A DNA stretch of 32,500 bases, from contig JAXCGZ010020814.1 in the NCBI GenBank assembly GCA_037179515.1, forward strand, positions 1 through 32,500. Reading direction: 5' to 3'. Shown here one piece after another: positions 20,860 through 29,998 of this stretch; the first letter of the stretch is position 1; each line of letters opens with the position of its first letter. A program made the position numbers and the translations under genes. The notes below the pieces were generated by a model, which was given only the letters and a program-made list of their open reading frames with translations, had not been told where the DNA came from and did no database searches. The DNA is from Halocaridina rubra (lineage: Eukaryota; Arthropoda; Malacostraca; Decapoda; Atyidae).

Positions 20860-21300
20860 TGACATTGTAGACAAACATCATGTTAGTGAGTGATATTGCA
20901 CCTCTCACTTGTCAGTTATATCTGCTATAAAGACTCTTCTCCCAGGCTGATTACACACTGAATGACTGCTTCCTTGGTGTAGCTCTCCACCTAAGGATGG
21001 GAGGAAAAGGTCATGGAGGACCCATGGGTGAGTAATTCTTGTCGTTGTAAGAGGACAGGTCTGTGAAAGAAAAAAAAAAGGTTTCAAAGAATTTTCACCG
21101 GGTTTAGTATTCTCCTCGGTATTAAGATGACAGATTAGAGGGAAGAGGAAAGCTTGAATAGGACAGTATTGAAGGAGGGAGAACTGATGGCGCTCCGTGC
21201 ACACTTTTAACCTCTCCAGGAACTACTGAGAAGGAATGGTAACATGGGAGATAGGAAAGAGCTGTTATAATATAAAGAGAGAGTAGTATACATAATACAC
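20860..21300. other. Unassigned sequence next to the old minus-strand LINE
   Basis: Less AT-rich than the sequence to the left. It may be the 3' UTR of the old LINE at 21300-26440, whose 3' end I could not locate. No gene is supported. Confidence 0.4.
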
Positions 21301-21676
21301 TTGTAGGTGTTGTTGGATGTGGTGAGGCTAATGTTTATCTCGGTGGTGGGTACTGGCTGATTGTGTCCAGCAGGATACACATATGATGCATGGCTGCTCT
21401 TAGTATGTTTGTGGCTACTAAGGGAGCATCAGGATTTTGACAGGGGGTGGTTGAGTCTCCAGTCGTCCACTTTACTTCTGAGAAGGCTTCACATTCCATG
21501 ATGTAATGCAGGAGAAGTGTTGGTGCTTCTTCTTGGCAGAAAGTGTACTCTTTGATAGTGTTACCTTCTATTTCCCAGGTTCATTTGTATCCCAGTCTTA
21601 GTCTGTAGAAACTGACTGTGGTACTTCTATAAAGAGTTCTGGGGAGGTTTATGGTCTGGAGATTGGTAACTGCTTT

Positions 21677-22512
21677 TTACCAGGATGTGGAGTCTGATCC
21701 AGTGTTTGTGCATTGGTTGTGTCTTTGTAGACGTAGGTCGATGAGTTTCCTAATGACTATGGTGTGGATCTGGAGGATGCAGGGAGTAAAAGATATATGA
21801 ATCTCTGTCCACAGGGAGGATTGTTTGGCTGCATGGTCTGCTTCTTCATTTCCTGATACCAATATGGCTGGGGATCCATGCATGGATGAGGGTTTTGCCA
21901 GTGTTTATGACCCTGTGGTAGTGGTGGAGTATATCTGTGATGATTCTCACATTGTTTATCAGGGGCGTCTCCTGAAAGAATGAGGGCATGGTCTGCTTCT
22001 TGAAGAGTTATGTGATGCAGGGCTTTGGCGATGGCAACTAACTCAGTCTTGAGTGAGGAGCAGAAATTAGACAGTCTCCAGGACTCCTCAAGTCCTTCTG
22101 TGAAGAAGGCTGCATCTGAGGCTCTAGTCTCTTCATTAACTGAGCCATTAGTGTAAATAGTTAAGGAGTTGGGTCTGCTCCAATTCCAGATTTTACCGAT
22201 GTATATATCCTTGAGGATACTCGGGTTGACTGAGCTCTTTGGAAGTTCAATCTTGATGTTGAGCGGGCGGTCATTCCATGATGGAGGGCATCTGTAGCAT
22301 GGATGAGGAGTGCCTAGGTTCCTAGCTTGGATGTCACTAACAACACCTAAGGCTGGTAGTTTGGCACTGACCTTAGCCACCCAGGTCCTCCTAGGAAGGT
22401 CAGGATGTTGATTTAGAGTGAGGTTAAAGTCCTTGCCAGCAATGCAGGGGTGTTGGGCTGCAGTGGTCTTGGCTATGATTGAGGCAATTCTCTGCACAGA
22501 TCTGTAATTCAA
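21677..22512 (-). pseudogene. RNase H domain of the old LINE ORF2
   Basis: The minus-strand frame 22512-21757 contains LTIYTNGSVNEETRASDAAFF and SLKTELVAIAKALHHI, the first two RNase H blocks. The usual TDGS has become TNGS (about 22139-22150), so a catalytic aspartate is lost. After a frameshift, frame 21883-21677 gives LVSGNEEADHAAKQSS, the last RNase H block (usually GNExADxAAK). The domain removes RNA from RNA-DNA hybrids. Downstream, the tail with TFCQEE and LLHYIMEC (about 21450-21600) closes ORF2. Confidence 0.72.
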
Positions 22513-22602
22513 AGAAAGGAGGTAAGTTTCAAGCTGAAAGTTTATAATCTATGTCCAGATGGAGGCTCCTAGCATAAATCATATTGCGTTATTTTGTATG
22601 AC

Positions 22603-22800
22603 CTAAATTTTTGTCCACTGAAGTTCTGAGAGAAGCCAAAGGGTGGGACAAGTGTAGTCCACAAGGCTTCGTATAGCTTGTATATAAAAAGTTTTGAGGA
22701 TACTACTGTTGGCACCGTCGTGGATTCCAGACAGGTATGATAGAACAGACTGGCGCATTTTGCACCTGTTGTGTAGGGATTGGATCTCGGGTCCAAAGGA
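22603..22800 (-). pseudogene. Thumb region of the old LINE ORF2
   Basis: The minus-strand frame reads FGPEIQSLHNRCKMR, SILKTFYIQAIRSLVDYTCPTLW and LSELQWTKI, matching the part of LINE ORF2 after the reverse transcriptase fingers and palm. It continues VIQNNAI in the same frame, then a stop. It lies left of the inserted + strand LINE end. Confidence 0.65.
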
Positions 22801-23343
22801 GATTGCACAGTCAGACTCCTTAATGATCCTTCTCTTACTTCTAATTTGGATTCTCTCTCTCTTCATCGTAAGGTATCTTCCCTTTCTCTTTTCTATCACT
22901 ACTACTTCCATCGCTGCTCTGATGAGTTGGCGAGTTGCATCCCTCCCCCACTGCCGAGGCCGTGTAACACTCACCAAGTGGCCTCATCTCACAGGTACTA
23001 TGTGGAGATTTGTAGCTCGTGGATTGGTCGGTGCAGAGACTGCTTATTCCCATCTAACTCCAAACTCTGGAACTCTCTTCCTCCTTCTGTCTTTCCTAAT
23101 TCTTATGACCTATCATCCTTCAAAAAGCAGATCTATCGTCATCTCAAGGTCTAGTCCTCCATATCTCTGGGTCCTCTGTACTTTGACTGTTTTTTTCTGT
23201 TTGTCGTTTTCCTTTGTGTGACATTGCCTCATCTCTGCCTTGTCCTTAACTTTTTTTTTCCTTCGTCTTGGTGTTTTCTTGTGCCCAGGCCTTTATTGAT
23301 GAGGGCAGTTTTTGTCTGTCCCGGTGTCACTCATAAAAAAAAA
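22800..23343 (+). mobile_element. 3' end of another LINE, inserted into the old minus-strand LINE
   Basis: The + strand frame 22780-23154 reads LLNDPSLTSNLDSL, SLFYHYYFHRCSDELAS, LWNSLPPSVFP and YDLSSFKKQIYRHLKV, the standard C-terminal end of a LINE ORF2, followed by a stop at 23152-23154. A 3' UTR of about 180 bp ends in a run of A near 23333-23343. The surrounding minus-strand element breaks here: QPAPVLGC lies on the right side (near 23345-23375) and FGPEIQSLHNRCKMR on the left side (near 22750-22800). The insertion is therefore younger than the host LINE. The left boundary is approximate. Confidence 0.75.
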
Positions 23344-23384
23344 CACCCAAGTACTGGTGCCGGCTGATCCATTCAAGAGGGTTG

Positions 23385-24240
23385 TTATTTATAACCATTT
23401 TTTTCTGGTTCTTGCTGGTGGATGGCAAGTACTTCTGCTTTGAGGGCATTTATCTTGAGCTGAAGGGTAATGGAGACGTTGTGAATCTTTGTTAGGCTCC
23501 TTTGGACAAGGTCAAAGGCATTACGACCTCTGGCCACTAGGGCAAAATCATCGGAGAAATTGAAGATCATGGTCCTGGGTGGCAGCTTGATGTCCATGAT
23601 TTTTTCCATCAGGCAGTTCAAGAGGAAGGGACTGAGGATGTCACTTTGTGGAGTCCCGTTATCCAGTTGCTTGACGGTTGAGTAGTGTCACTGTACTTTC
23701 ATTCAAGCATTGCGATCCAGTAGATTCAGCTTGATCCAGGAGAGAAGATTACCTTTGATTTGTTTGTAGACAATTGCCAAGAGTATAGCAAGAAAATTAG
23801 CCAGATCAATGGCTTTCTCTAGGTCCAGAGAGATGATGATCTCATTTTGGTTATTTAAGAATGATAGCCGAGATTCTATGAATTCAGTTGCTCCTATTCC
23901 AGGTTGATAGGCAAACATGTTGTGCAGGAAGGGTGGGCATTTCCAGCTGAGTTGGCTTAGTGCCATCTTCTTGGCTGTCTTGTTCAGACAGCTTAAAATG
24001 GATATTGGAGATGGGTTATTTGGATCTTTTGGTTTTGGAATGGGCTGGATATCTGCCCTGTTCCATGAAGCTGGTCCTACACTTTGGGTTCATGTGGCAT
24101 TGATTAGCAAAAGCAGTGCGAGTTCATCCTGGGAGCCGAGGTTTTGGATCATGGCATCTGTGATCCTATCTGCCCCTGGGGCTGTGTTCTCTGAGCTTTT
24201 GCTCACTCTTTTCAGTGTGGTGACGGTGAAGGGGGTGTAG
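23385..24240 (-). pseudogene. Reverse transcriptase domain of the old LINE ORF2
   Basis: In order on the minus strand: TAPGADRITDAMIQNLG and RADIQPIPKPKDPNNP (about 24060-24185), AYQPGIGATEFIESRLSF and IIISLDLEKAIDL (motif A, 23966-23703 frame), NGTPQSDILSPFLLNCLMEKI (motif B, about 23600-23665) and FNFSDDFALVARG (motif C, FSDD, near 23555). The usual GTPQGD has become GTPQSD. Frames change between blocks. The order and spacing are those of a LINE reverse transcriptase. Confidence 0.75.
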
Positions 24241-24339
24241 GTGGAGTCTTCAGTATTGCAGGCTTGTTCAATATTTATCCAAGTTTTGGTAGAGGCACTA
24301 TAGGGTTCCTCTTGTTGCTAGAGGGAGTTGTTTGGAGTC

Positions 24340-25490
24340 GGCTCTCTCGGAGAATTCAAGAGAGAGATCTTTTGTTCTGTGCTGGGGTCTCTGTGAGGGA
24401 TGGTCTTTGGTGTTCTTCCTTTCACTATGAATTTAATCTTTTTCCACATTTGGCCCACTGTTGTGTGAGCATTAAGTGTGGAGCACCATTTGAGCCATTT
24501 TTTCCCTTAATCTCCTTGATTTCATCATGGACATGTTGCTTAACAGTCTGGAGAAGGCGATAAGAGTCTTTGGTTAGACAGATTTTGTGAACTCTCCTGG
24601 CAACACTGAGCCATTGATTGAGCTCCTTCACTCTGTCACAGTAGTATCATATGTCTCGGTGGTTGAAGTGCCCTTGCATGCAGAGAGGGATGGAGAGGTC
24701 AGCTGTGGATTGTATGGCACTGATTTGGTCTGCCTCTGCCTGGGCAATGTCCTCCAGGAGGGTGTATGCGGCGTATCAATTGGCGATGTGTTTTTCAAAG
24801 TCATTTCAGTTAGCTTTCATGAAGTTCCATCGGGGAGGAGGGGCTGGGATTTGGAAGGCGTCTGGAACTCTCAGCCTGAGATGTACCCTGTAGTGGTCAC
24901 TTGTGATGTGGGGGGTGCATTCTGGCTGCGATGGGGAGCTGGTCAGAGTTTGCCCTTTCAGCGAATTTGGTGGAGAGTTCTTCTGTTACCCTACTGGGGT
25001 CCCTGTGGGGGATGGTTCTAGGTCTTCCCTTTGCGAGAGAGTTGATATTCCTCCACATTTGGCCCACAGAGGTGTGGGTATCTTGGATGAAACATCATTC
25101 AAGCCATTCTTTCCTCTTGATTTCTCTTGTCTTTTCATAGATATTTTCTTTGACTACCTAGAGAAGTTCGATAAGAGTCTTCAGTAGGGCAGTTCCTATG
25201 CATTTTTCTGACGACATTAAGTCAGTGATTGAGTTCTTTAACTCTATCACAGTAGTACCATCTGTCACAATGATTAGCGTGATGTGGTTTGCATGGTCAA
25301 TATCCCCAGGTGGTGCATAATCTGAGTACCAATTGCTGAGGTGCTCCTGGAATCAGCCCCAGTCGGCCTTTTTAAAATTCCATCGATGAGGTGGAGCAGG
25401 GACTTGGAAGATCTCAGAAATTGGCAGCTTGAGATGGATCCCATAGTGGTCGCTTGTGACCAGGGGTGAACTCTCCAAGTGGCGTCCTGT
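24340..25490 (-). repeat. Diverged direct duplication of the endonuclease-RT linker in the old LINE
   Basis: Two segments, about 24340-24915 and 24975-25490, are recognisably alike. Shared marks are ccacatttggcccac at 24444 and 25053, gtagta(t/c)ca at 24641 and 25252, and tagtggtc(a/g)c at 24891 and 25444. Offsets are 609, 611 and 553, so the copies also differ by indels. Both read the same part of ORF2 on the minus strand, for example PAPPRWNFMKANW and PAPPHRWNFKKADW. The endonuclease and the reverse transcriptase occur only once. Confidence 0.75.
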
Positions 25491-26032
25491 TTTAGGGAGT
25501 TGGAGACGAAGGTGAGATCCAGTATTCTGCCTCTGTCATGAGTTGGCTCGTGATAGTTGAGCAAGGTGATGTCTTCTTGGTTGTCCAGCATACTTATTAT
25601 GTGTCTGCCTGCAGCACAGGGGCACTCATACCTGAATCTTGGATGGTGCACATTAAAGTCGCCTCCTATTACCAAGTCACGATGGCTGGCTAAGCCGAAG
25701 ATGGCAGACAGGTCTAAATCACCGTCATGTTGTCTATGGATGTTGTAGAAATCTATGCAGCTGCCCTGTAGTTTAATATTGACAGTGAGGACGTTGACAC
25801 CTTACCAGCAATAGGTAGGTTAGGTGATTTCTTTGGCCAGCAAGTTTTTCTTGATAAAGGTGGTGTTGCCTCTGTTCTTCCCCAAAGTCCAGTGTTTGTA
25901 GAATCCCTGGTAACCGGAGACTTTAGGTGTTCTGATCCATACACAGGGTTTCCTGAACCATGATGAAAAGTGTTGAATTTTAAATCTCAAACCCTGGGCA
26001 TTCCAGGGAAGGATCCCGTGATTAGGCATCAT
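25274..26032 (-). pseudogene. Endonuclease domain of the old LINE ORF2
   Basis: ORF2 opens at 26032 with MMPNHGILPWNAQGLRFKI, where the WNAQGL stretch is the usual start of an apurinic-type LINE endonuclease. A stop comes at 25823-25820. Another frame (25675 onward) gives VIGGDFNVHHPRF with the GDFN motif, then HEPTHDRGRILDLTFVSNS. The SDHY motif is readable near 25444-25456 in a third frame. The domain nicks target DNA in active LINEs; here at least two frameshifts and a stop disable it. Confidence 0.7.
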
Positions 26033-26054
26033 AAAGGTTTATATGGTGGAAGTG

Positions 26055-26440
26055 GAAGAAGCGGTGGCCTGTTGAAGATGATGGTGGTTCCTGGAGGCGA
26101 AGGCTTGGGCAACGATGCTATGAGTTATTTCTGCAGCTTGATTGAAGGTGTCTCTGGGAGAGGAGTCCGTGTTGGCAGCAGAGTCGAACAGCTGCATGAA
26201 TAGCCTGAGTAATGAGGTTTGTGATGTCTTCGAGGGTGAAGAGGGGTCGGGGATTAGGATTGGGTTGGGATGAGGAGGCAGAGGAAGTTGTTTGGGGAGG
26301 CTGTTCAGAAGGAGTAGGAGTACGGGTATTGAGTTTGGGGTTTCGGGACTTGGTGTGGTTAGGTAAGTCTGTGAGTGGAGGCAGCTGTAGTGCGAGTGTT
26401 GCGTGGGGTGGTGATGTTAGTCTGAGTGTTGTGTGGGGTG
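26055..26440 (-). pseudogene. C-terminal part of ORF1 (gag-like) of the old LINE
   Basis: The minus strand reads a Pro/Thr/Ser-rich stretch followed by RPLFTLEDITNLITQAIHAA. A 1-bp frameshift then leads to DTFNQAAEITHSIVAQAFASR, ending in a stop just before the ORF2 start near 26032. The composition and position fit the end of a LINE ORF1 protein, which coats the RNA. No zinc knuckle is visible in this part. The 5' portion is cut by the array-family fragment at 26438-26793, after which 26794-26838 (PTDTR-type reading) may be its continuation. Confidence 0.5.
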
Positions 26441-26793
26441 ATTACCTAATTGTGATTACCCAATTGTGTTTACGGGAAAGAGCCCGTATCTTCCCGTCTC
26501 CTGATCGGTTCCATTTTAGACTTAGTGATACTTATCATACCTGTCCTTAAAACTATGGATTGAGATAGCATTAACTACCTCCTCGCTTAGCCAATTTCAA
26601 TTATCAACTACTCTTACACTGAAAAACTATTTCCTTACATCCTGCAAAGAAGTTTTCTTACGAAGCTTCAAACTATGACCTCTAGTTCTAGAGCCAGCCA
26701 TATCAAAATATCGATCCCTATCCACTCTATCATAACCATGAAGGAATTTAAAGACTGTCACCATATCCCCACTCACTCTTCTAGCTTCGAGTG
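26438..26793 (-). mobile_element. Array-family LINE, 3' fragment (copy D)
   Basis: A ~356-bp piece on the minus strand matches the last ORF2 codons and 3' tail of the array family. It ends, after gcttcgagtg, at a point inside the C-terminal domain. The 3' tail has two acaattaggtaatc-type repeats, one with a changed base. It lacks about 7 bp of the 3' hairpin (cgggctctttcccg, with gagcttt missing). It sits inside the ORF1 remnant of the old LINE, so it arrived later. Confidence 0.85.
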
Positions 26794-26838
26794 TCGGTGG
26801 GAGTGCGGCTGTTGTGTGAGGAGGTGCTTTGAAGCTGA

Positions 26839-26968
<130 letters not shown>

Positions 26969-27137
26969 GGTAATCCCTCGCTATATTGCGCTTCACCTAC
27001 CATGAATTCAGTTCATTGTGGATTTTTTTGGCGAACATATGTATTTTATATAGCAGATTTTCAAGGGTATATGCTATTTTTTTATCACGAGGATGCAAAC
27101 GTTTTGCTGCCTCTGTATCAGCTGATGCACCTCGCGT

Positions 27138-29105
27138 GAGAAATATGGGAAGATAGTAGATTGCTGCATACCTGTCACCAAAGTAGGTGTAATTCATGCC
27201 AGAGAGAAATGGTTCGATAATGGGTGTAAAGGAGCTAAGGAGTGGAGAGACAAATGCTGGAAAAGGTATAGGAGGAGAAAAAACATAAATGCCTGGCAAA
27301 CCTACAAAAGAGCAAGAAATGACTACCTAAGTAAAAGGAGAGAGGCAGAGAGAGACTATGAGAGGGACATCACCAGGAAGGCTAAAAAAAATCCCAAGCT
27401 TTTCCACAGTTTTATCAGAGGAAAACTGAAGGTAAAAGAACAGGTTTTAAAGCTAAAGAGAGCGGATGGAAGCATCACTGAGAGGGATGAAGAGATCTGC
27501 AAAGAATTGAACAAGGAGTTTCAGTCAGTATTTACAGTAGAAAATACCCCACCCCCTCAGATTGCAGTGATAGAAGCTCAAGGGCCGGTATTAGAGAACA
27601 TCAACCTTACAGCCACAGAGGTATGCAAAGCGCTGATGGATTTAGATGTTCATAAAGCTACAGGTCCTGATGACATATCCCCTCATGTGCTTAAAAAATG
27701 CGCAAACACAATATCAGTGGCACTAAGTATCATATTTAAGGAGTCACTGGAGTCGGGGGAGATTCCAAGATGCTGGAAACAAGCAAATGTGATACCTATC
27801 TTCAAAAAGGGAAGGAGGGATACGGCTCTGAACTATAGACCAGTTTCCTTGACCAGCATAGTTTGCAAAGTTATGGAGAAACTACTAAGGAAACATATCT
27901 CTCTTCACTTGGAATCCTTCAACTTTTTGTCAGTGAGGCAACATGGCTTCAGAGAAGGTAGATCAACAGTAACAAACTTATTAGAATTTTATGATGAGGT
28001 AAGCCAAATCTTACAGGAAAGAGAGGGCTGGTCAGATTGCATATTCCTAGACTTCCAGAAAGCATTTGACACTGTTCCACATGGGAGACTTATTAGGAAG
28101 CTGCAATCAATGGCTAGAATAGGTGGAAATGTTTTGGAATGGATAAAAACTTACTTAGAAGGAAGGGAACAGAGGGTTAGAGTAAGACACTCAGTGTCTG
28201 AATGGAGAAGAGTTAGTAGTGGAGTTCCACAGGGTTCAGTTTTAGGGCCACTTTTGTTCCTTGTATATGTAAATGACCTACCAGAGGCTGCAAATTCATT
28301 CATGAATATGTTTGCAGATGATGCAAAGATTGTGAAGAAAGTAAAAAACGAGAACAATGGTAGAGAACTTCAGGAGGATCTAAATAATCTGCATGAGTGG
28401 TCAGAAAAGTGGCTAATGAAATTCAATACTTTAAAATGTAAGGTAATGAGAATGGGTACAAGTGCAAGAAGGTCTAAGCTTGACTACTCGGTGGCTGGAG
28501 TACAACTTCAAGAGACAGAAAATGAGAGAGATCTAGGAGTAAACATACTGGCAGATTTGTCTCCAGAAATACATATAAATGGCATAGTAAGGGCAGCATA
28601 TGCATTATTATCAAATGTAAGGGTAGCCTTCAGACACATGGACAAGGAAATGTTCAGAAATATTTATGTAGCCTATGTGAGGCCAAAACTCGAATATGCA
28701 GCCCCCTTTTGGAATCCGCACTTGAAAAAGCACATAGCTAAGCTTGAAAAAGTTCAAAGACATGCCACGAAACTGGTGCCAGAAATACGCAATCTCAGTT
28801 ATGATGAGAGGCTGAGGGAATTAGACTTACCATCACTCGAAGCTAGAAGAGTGAGTGGGGATATGGTGACAGTCTTTAAATTCCTTCATGGTTATGATAG
28901 AGTGGATAGGGATCGATATTTTGATATGGCTGGCTCTAGAACTAGAGGTCATAGTTTGAAGCTTCGTAAGAAAACTTCTTTGCAGGATGTAAGGAAATAC
29001 TTTTTCAGTGTAAGAGTAGTTGATAATTGGAATTCGCTAAGCGAGGAGGTAGTTAATGCTATCTCAATCCATAGTTTTAAGGACAGGTATGATAAGTATG
29101 ACTAA
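27138..29105 (+). CDS. LINE ORF2 fragment with intact reverse transcriptase (copy B)
   Basis: Open from the truncation point to the family's normal stop (TAA 29103-29105), 655 codons. The frame is continuous across the sites that are broken in A1-A6. An internal initiation at 27507 has no biological support; the frame simply comes in from the missing 5' part. It contains GPDDISP, LDFQKAFD, GVPQGS and FADD (all reverse transcriptase blocks intact) and the complete C-terminal domain ending KYD. The endonuclease is absent, so it cannot nick its own target. Confidence 0.85.
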   Translation, partial: EKYGKIVDCCIPVTKVGVIHAREKWFDNGCKGAKEWRDKCWKRYRRRKNINAWQTYKRARNDYLSKRREAERDYERDITRKAKKNPKLFHSFIRGKLKVKEQVLKLKRADGSITERDEEICKELNKEFQSVFTVENTPPPQIAVIEAQGPVLENINLTATEVCKALMDLDVHKATGPDDISPHVLKKCANTISVALSIIFKESLESGEIPRCWKQANVIPIFKKGRRDTALNYRPVSLTSIVCKVMEKLLRKHISLHLESFNFLSVRQHGFREGRSTVTNLLEFYDEVSQILQEREGWSDCIFLDFQKAFDTVPHGRLIRKLQSMARIGGNVLEWIKTYLEGREQRVRVRHSVSEWRRVSSGVPQGSVLGPLLFLVYVNDLPEAANSFMNMFADDAKIVKKVKNENNGRELQEDLNNLHEWSEKWLMKFNTLKCKVMRMGTSARRSKLDYSVAGVQLQETENERDLGVNILADLSPEIHINGIVRAAYALLSNVRVAFRHMDKEMFRNIYVAYVRPKLEYAAPFWNPHLKKHIAKLEKVQRHATKLVPEIRNLSYDERLRELDLPSLEARRVSGDMVTVFKFLHGYDRVDRDRYFDMAGSRTRGHSLKLRKKTSLQDVRKYFFSVRVVDNWNSLSEEVVNAISIHSFKDRYDKYD

Positions 29106-29182
29106 GTATAAAACGGAACCGATCAGGAGACGGGAAGATACGAGCTTTGGGCTCTTTCCCGTAAACACAATTAGGTAATCAC
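27138..29182 (+). mobile_element. Array-family LINE, solo 5'-truncated copy B
   Basis: A solo copy starting at a different truncation point from the array (GAG of EKYGK, about 60 codons further in). It ends with a single acaattaggtaatc tail repeat and no CA tract. It carries LQS and WNS, so it is not derived from the array. Its 5' half (KKN, ERD) matches A1-A6 and its 3' half (GIVRA, ALLSN, NLSYD) matches A7. It sits inside the pogo-like element. No clear target-site duplication was seen. Confidence 0.9.
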
Positions 29183-29183
29183 C

Positions 29184-29704
29184 CTATTTCCCTGACGATA
29201 TTATATTGCAAGCTTGTTTGCTGTTTGTTATTAATGCTTTTTTTTTAAATTCACTTCATAATATTCAGTCGCATTAAGCGGTAGAAGAGGAAGACGATGA
29301 GGGAGACGAACTTCTAAACAAAATGTTTTGCCGCTTGCATATCAGCTGATGCTTATCACTATTCAGGAACAATATCTTACTCATAAAATATTTATTTACT
29401 CACCCTATTTGGGGTTTATCTAATTTTCAAGATTATAGTATTATTAATATTCCTTGGTTCTGAACATTATTCTATCTTCTTTACATATCGACCATGCTGC
29501 ACGAAAAATGTTAACGTAAACAAAGTCACCAGAGACAAAGAGAAAACTGTACAATTTGTTAAAAAAAAAAACGTATATCGTACTGTACATGGGAAACTTA
29601 AATGAAATATATATATTCTCCACATGCTATTTCTCTGACAATATTATATCGAAAGTTTGCTTGCCGTTTGTTCTTGATGCTTTTTTCAAATCTCTTCATA
29701 ATAT
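29184..29704 (+). repeat. Direct repeats inside the right part of the pogo-like element
   Basis: 29184-29264 and 29627-29704 are similar over about 80 bp. Both have a ctattt(c)c/tctgac(g/a)atattatat start, a tttgct/ccgtttgtt middle and a cttcataatat end. A second shared mark, the palindrome atcagctgat, occurs at 27117-27126 on the left side of LINE copy B and at 29341-29350 on the right side. Confidence 0.7.
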
Positions 29705-29905
29705 CACGTTCATATAAATTTACGCTTGCTCGCAATTATTAATAAAGTAAAGGGTGAGTTGTTAACAATGCAAAGAGTGTTTATACAGTAAAGGTTAAGA
29801 CAATTGTAAAATACCTGTAATAAATATGGTGCTCCTACTTTGCAGATTTTCAACATTCGCGGCTGGCCCCGGAACCGAAGCCCCGCGATAAACGAGGGAG
29901 CACTG

Positions 29906-29907
<2 letters not shown>

Positions 29908-29939
<32 letters not shown>

Positions 29940-29998
29940 TGTATGTATGTATGTATGTATGTATGTATGTATGTATGTATGTATGTATGTATGTATGT
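29908..29998. repeat. (ATGT)n microsatellite, about 90 bp
   Basis: Near-perfect tetranucleotide repeat between the right end of the pogo-like element and the 3' end of LINE copy C. The YMYVCMYVC frame across it is a product of the repeat. Confidence 0.97.

Larger units (their letters stand above)
21300..26440 (-). mobile_element. Old decayed LINE with endonuclease, reverse transcriptase and RNase H (I/Jockey-like)
   Basis: Reading right to left on the minus strand, the pieces follow the order of a two-ORF LINE: ORF1 C-terminus (26055-26440), endonuclease (about 25440-26032), linker (24340-25490, present twice), reverse transcriptase (23385-24240), thumb region (22603-22800), RNase H (about 21800-22200) and a cysteine/histidine-containing tail (about 21450-21600). 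The tail reads LRLGY...TFCQEEAP...LLHYIMEC, typical of the I-type ORF2 end. Frameshifts and stops break every domain, so it is inactive and clearly older than the array family. An RNase H domain separates it from the array LINE. Clade placement is by recognition only. Confidence 0.8.

Noticed and set aside
24587..25187. Several + strand frames across the old LINE (144, 80 and 94 codons)
   Set aside because: They are opposite to the recognised minus-strand ORF2 linker and show no motif of their own.
26212..26550. A 112-codon + strand frame rich in G, V and R
   Set aside because: It overlaps the ORF1 remnant on the other strand and runs into LINE fragment D, so it is compositional.
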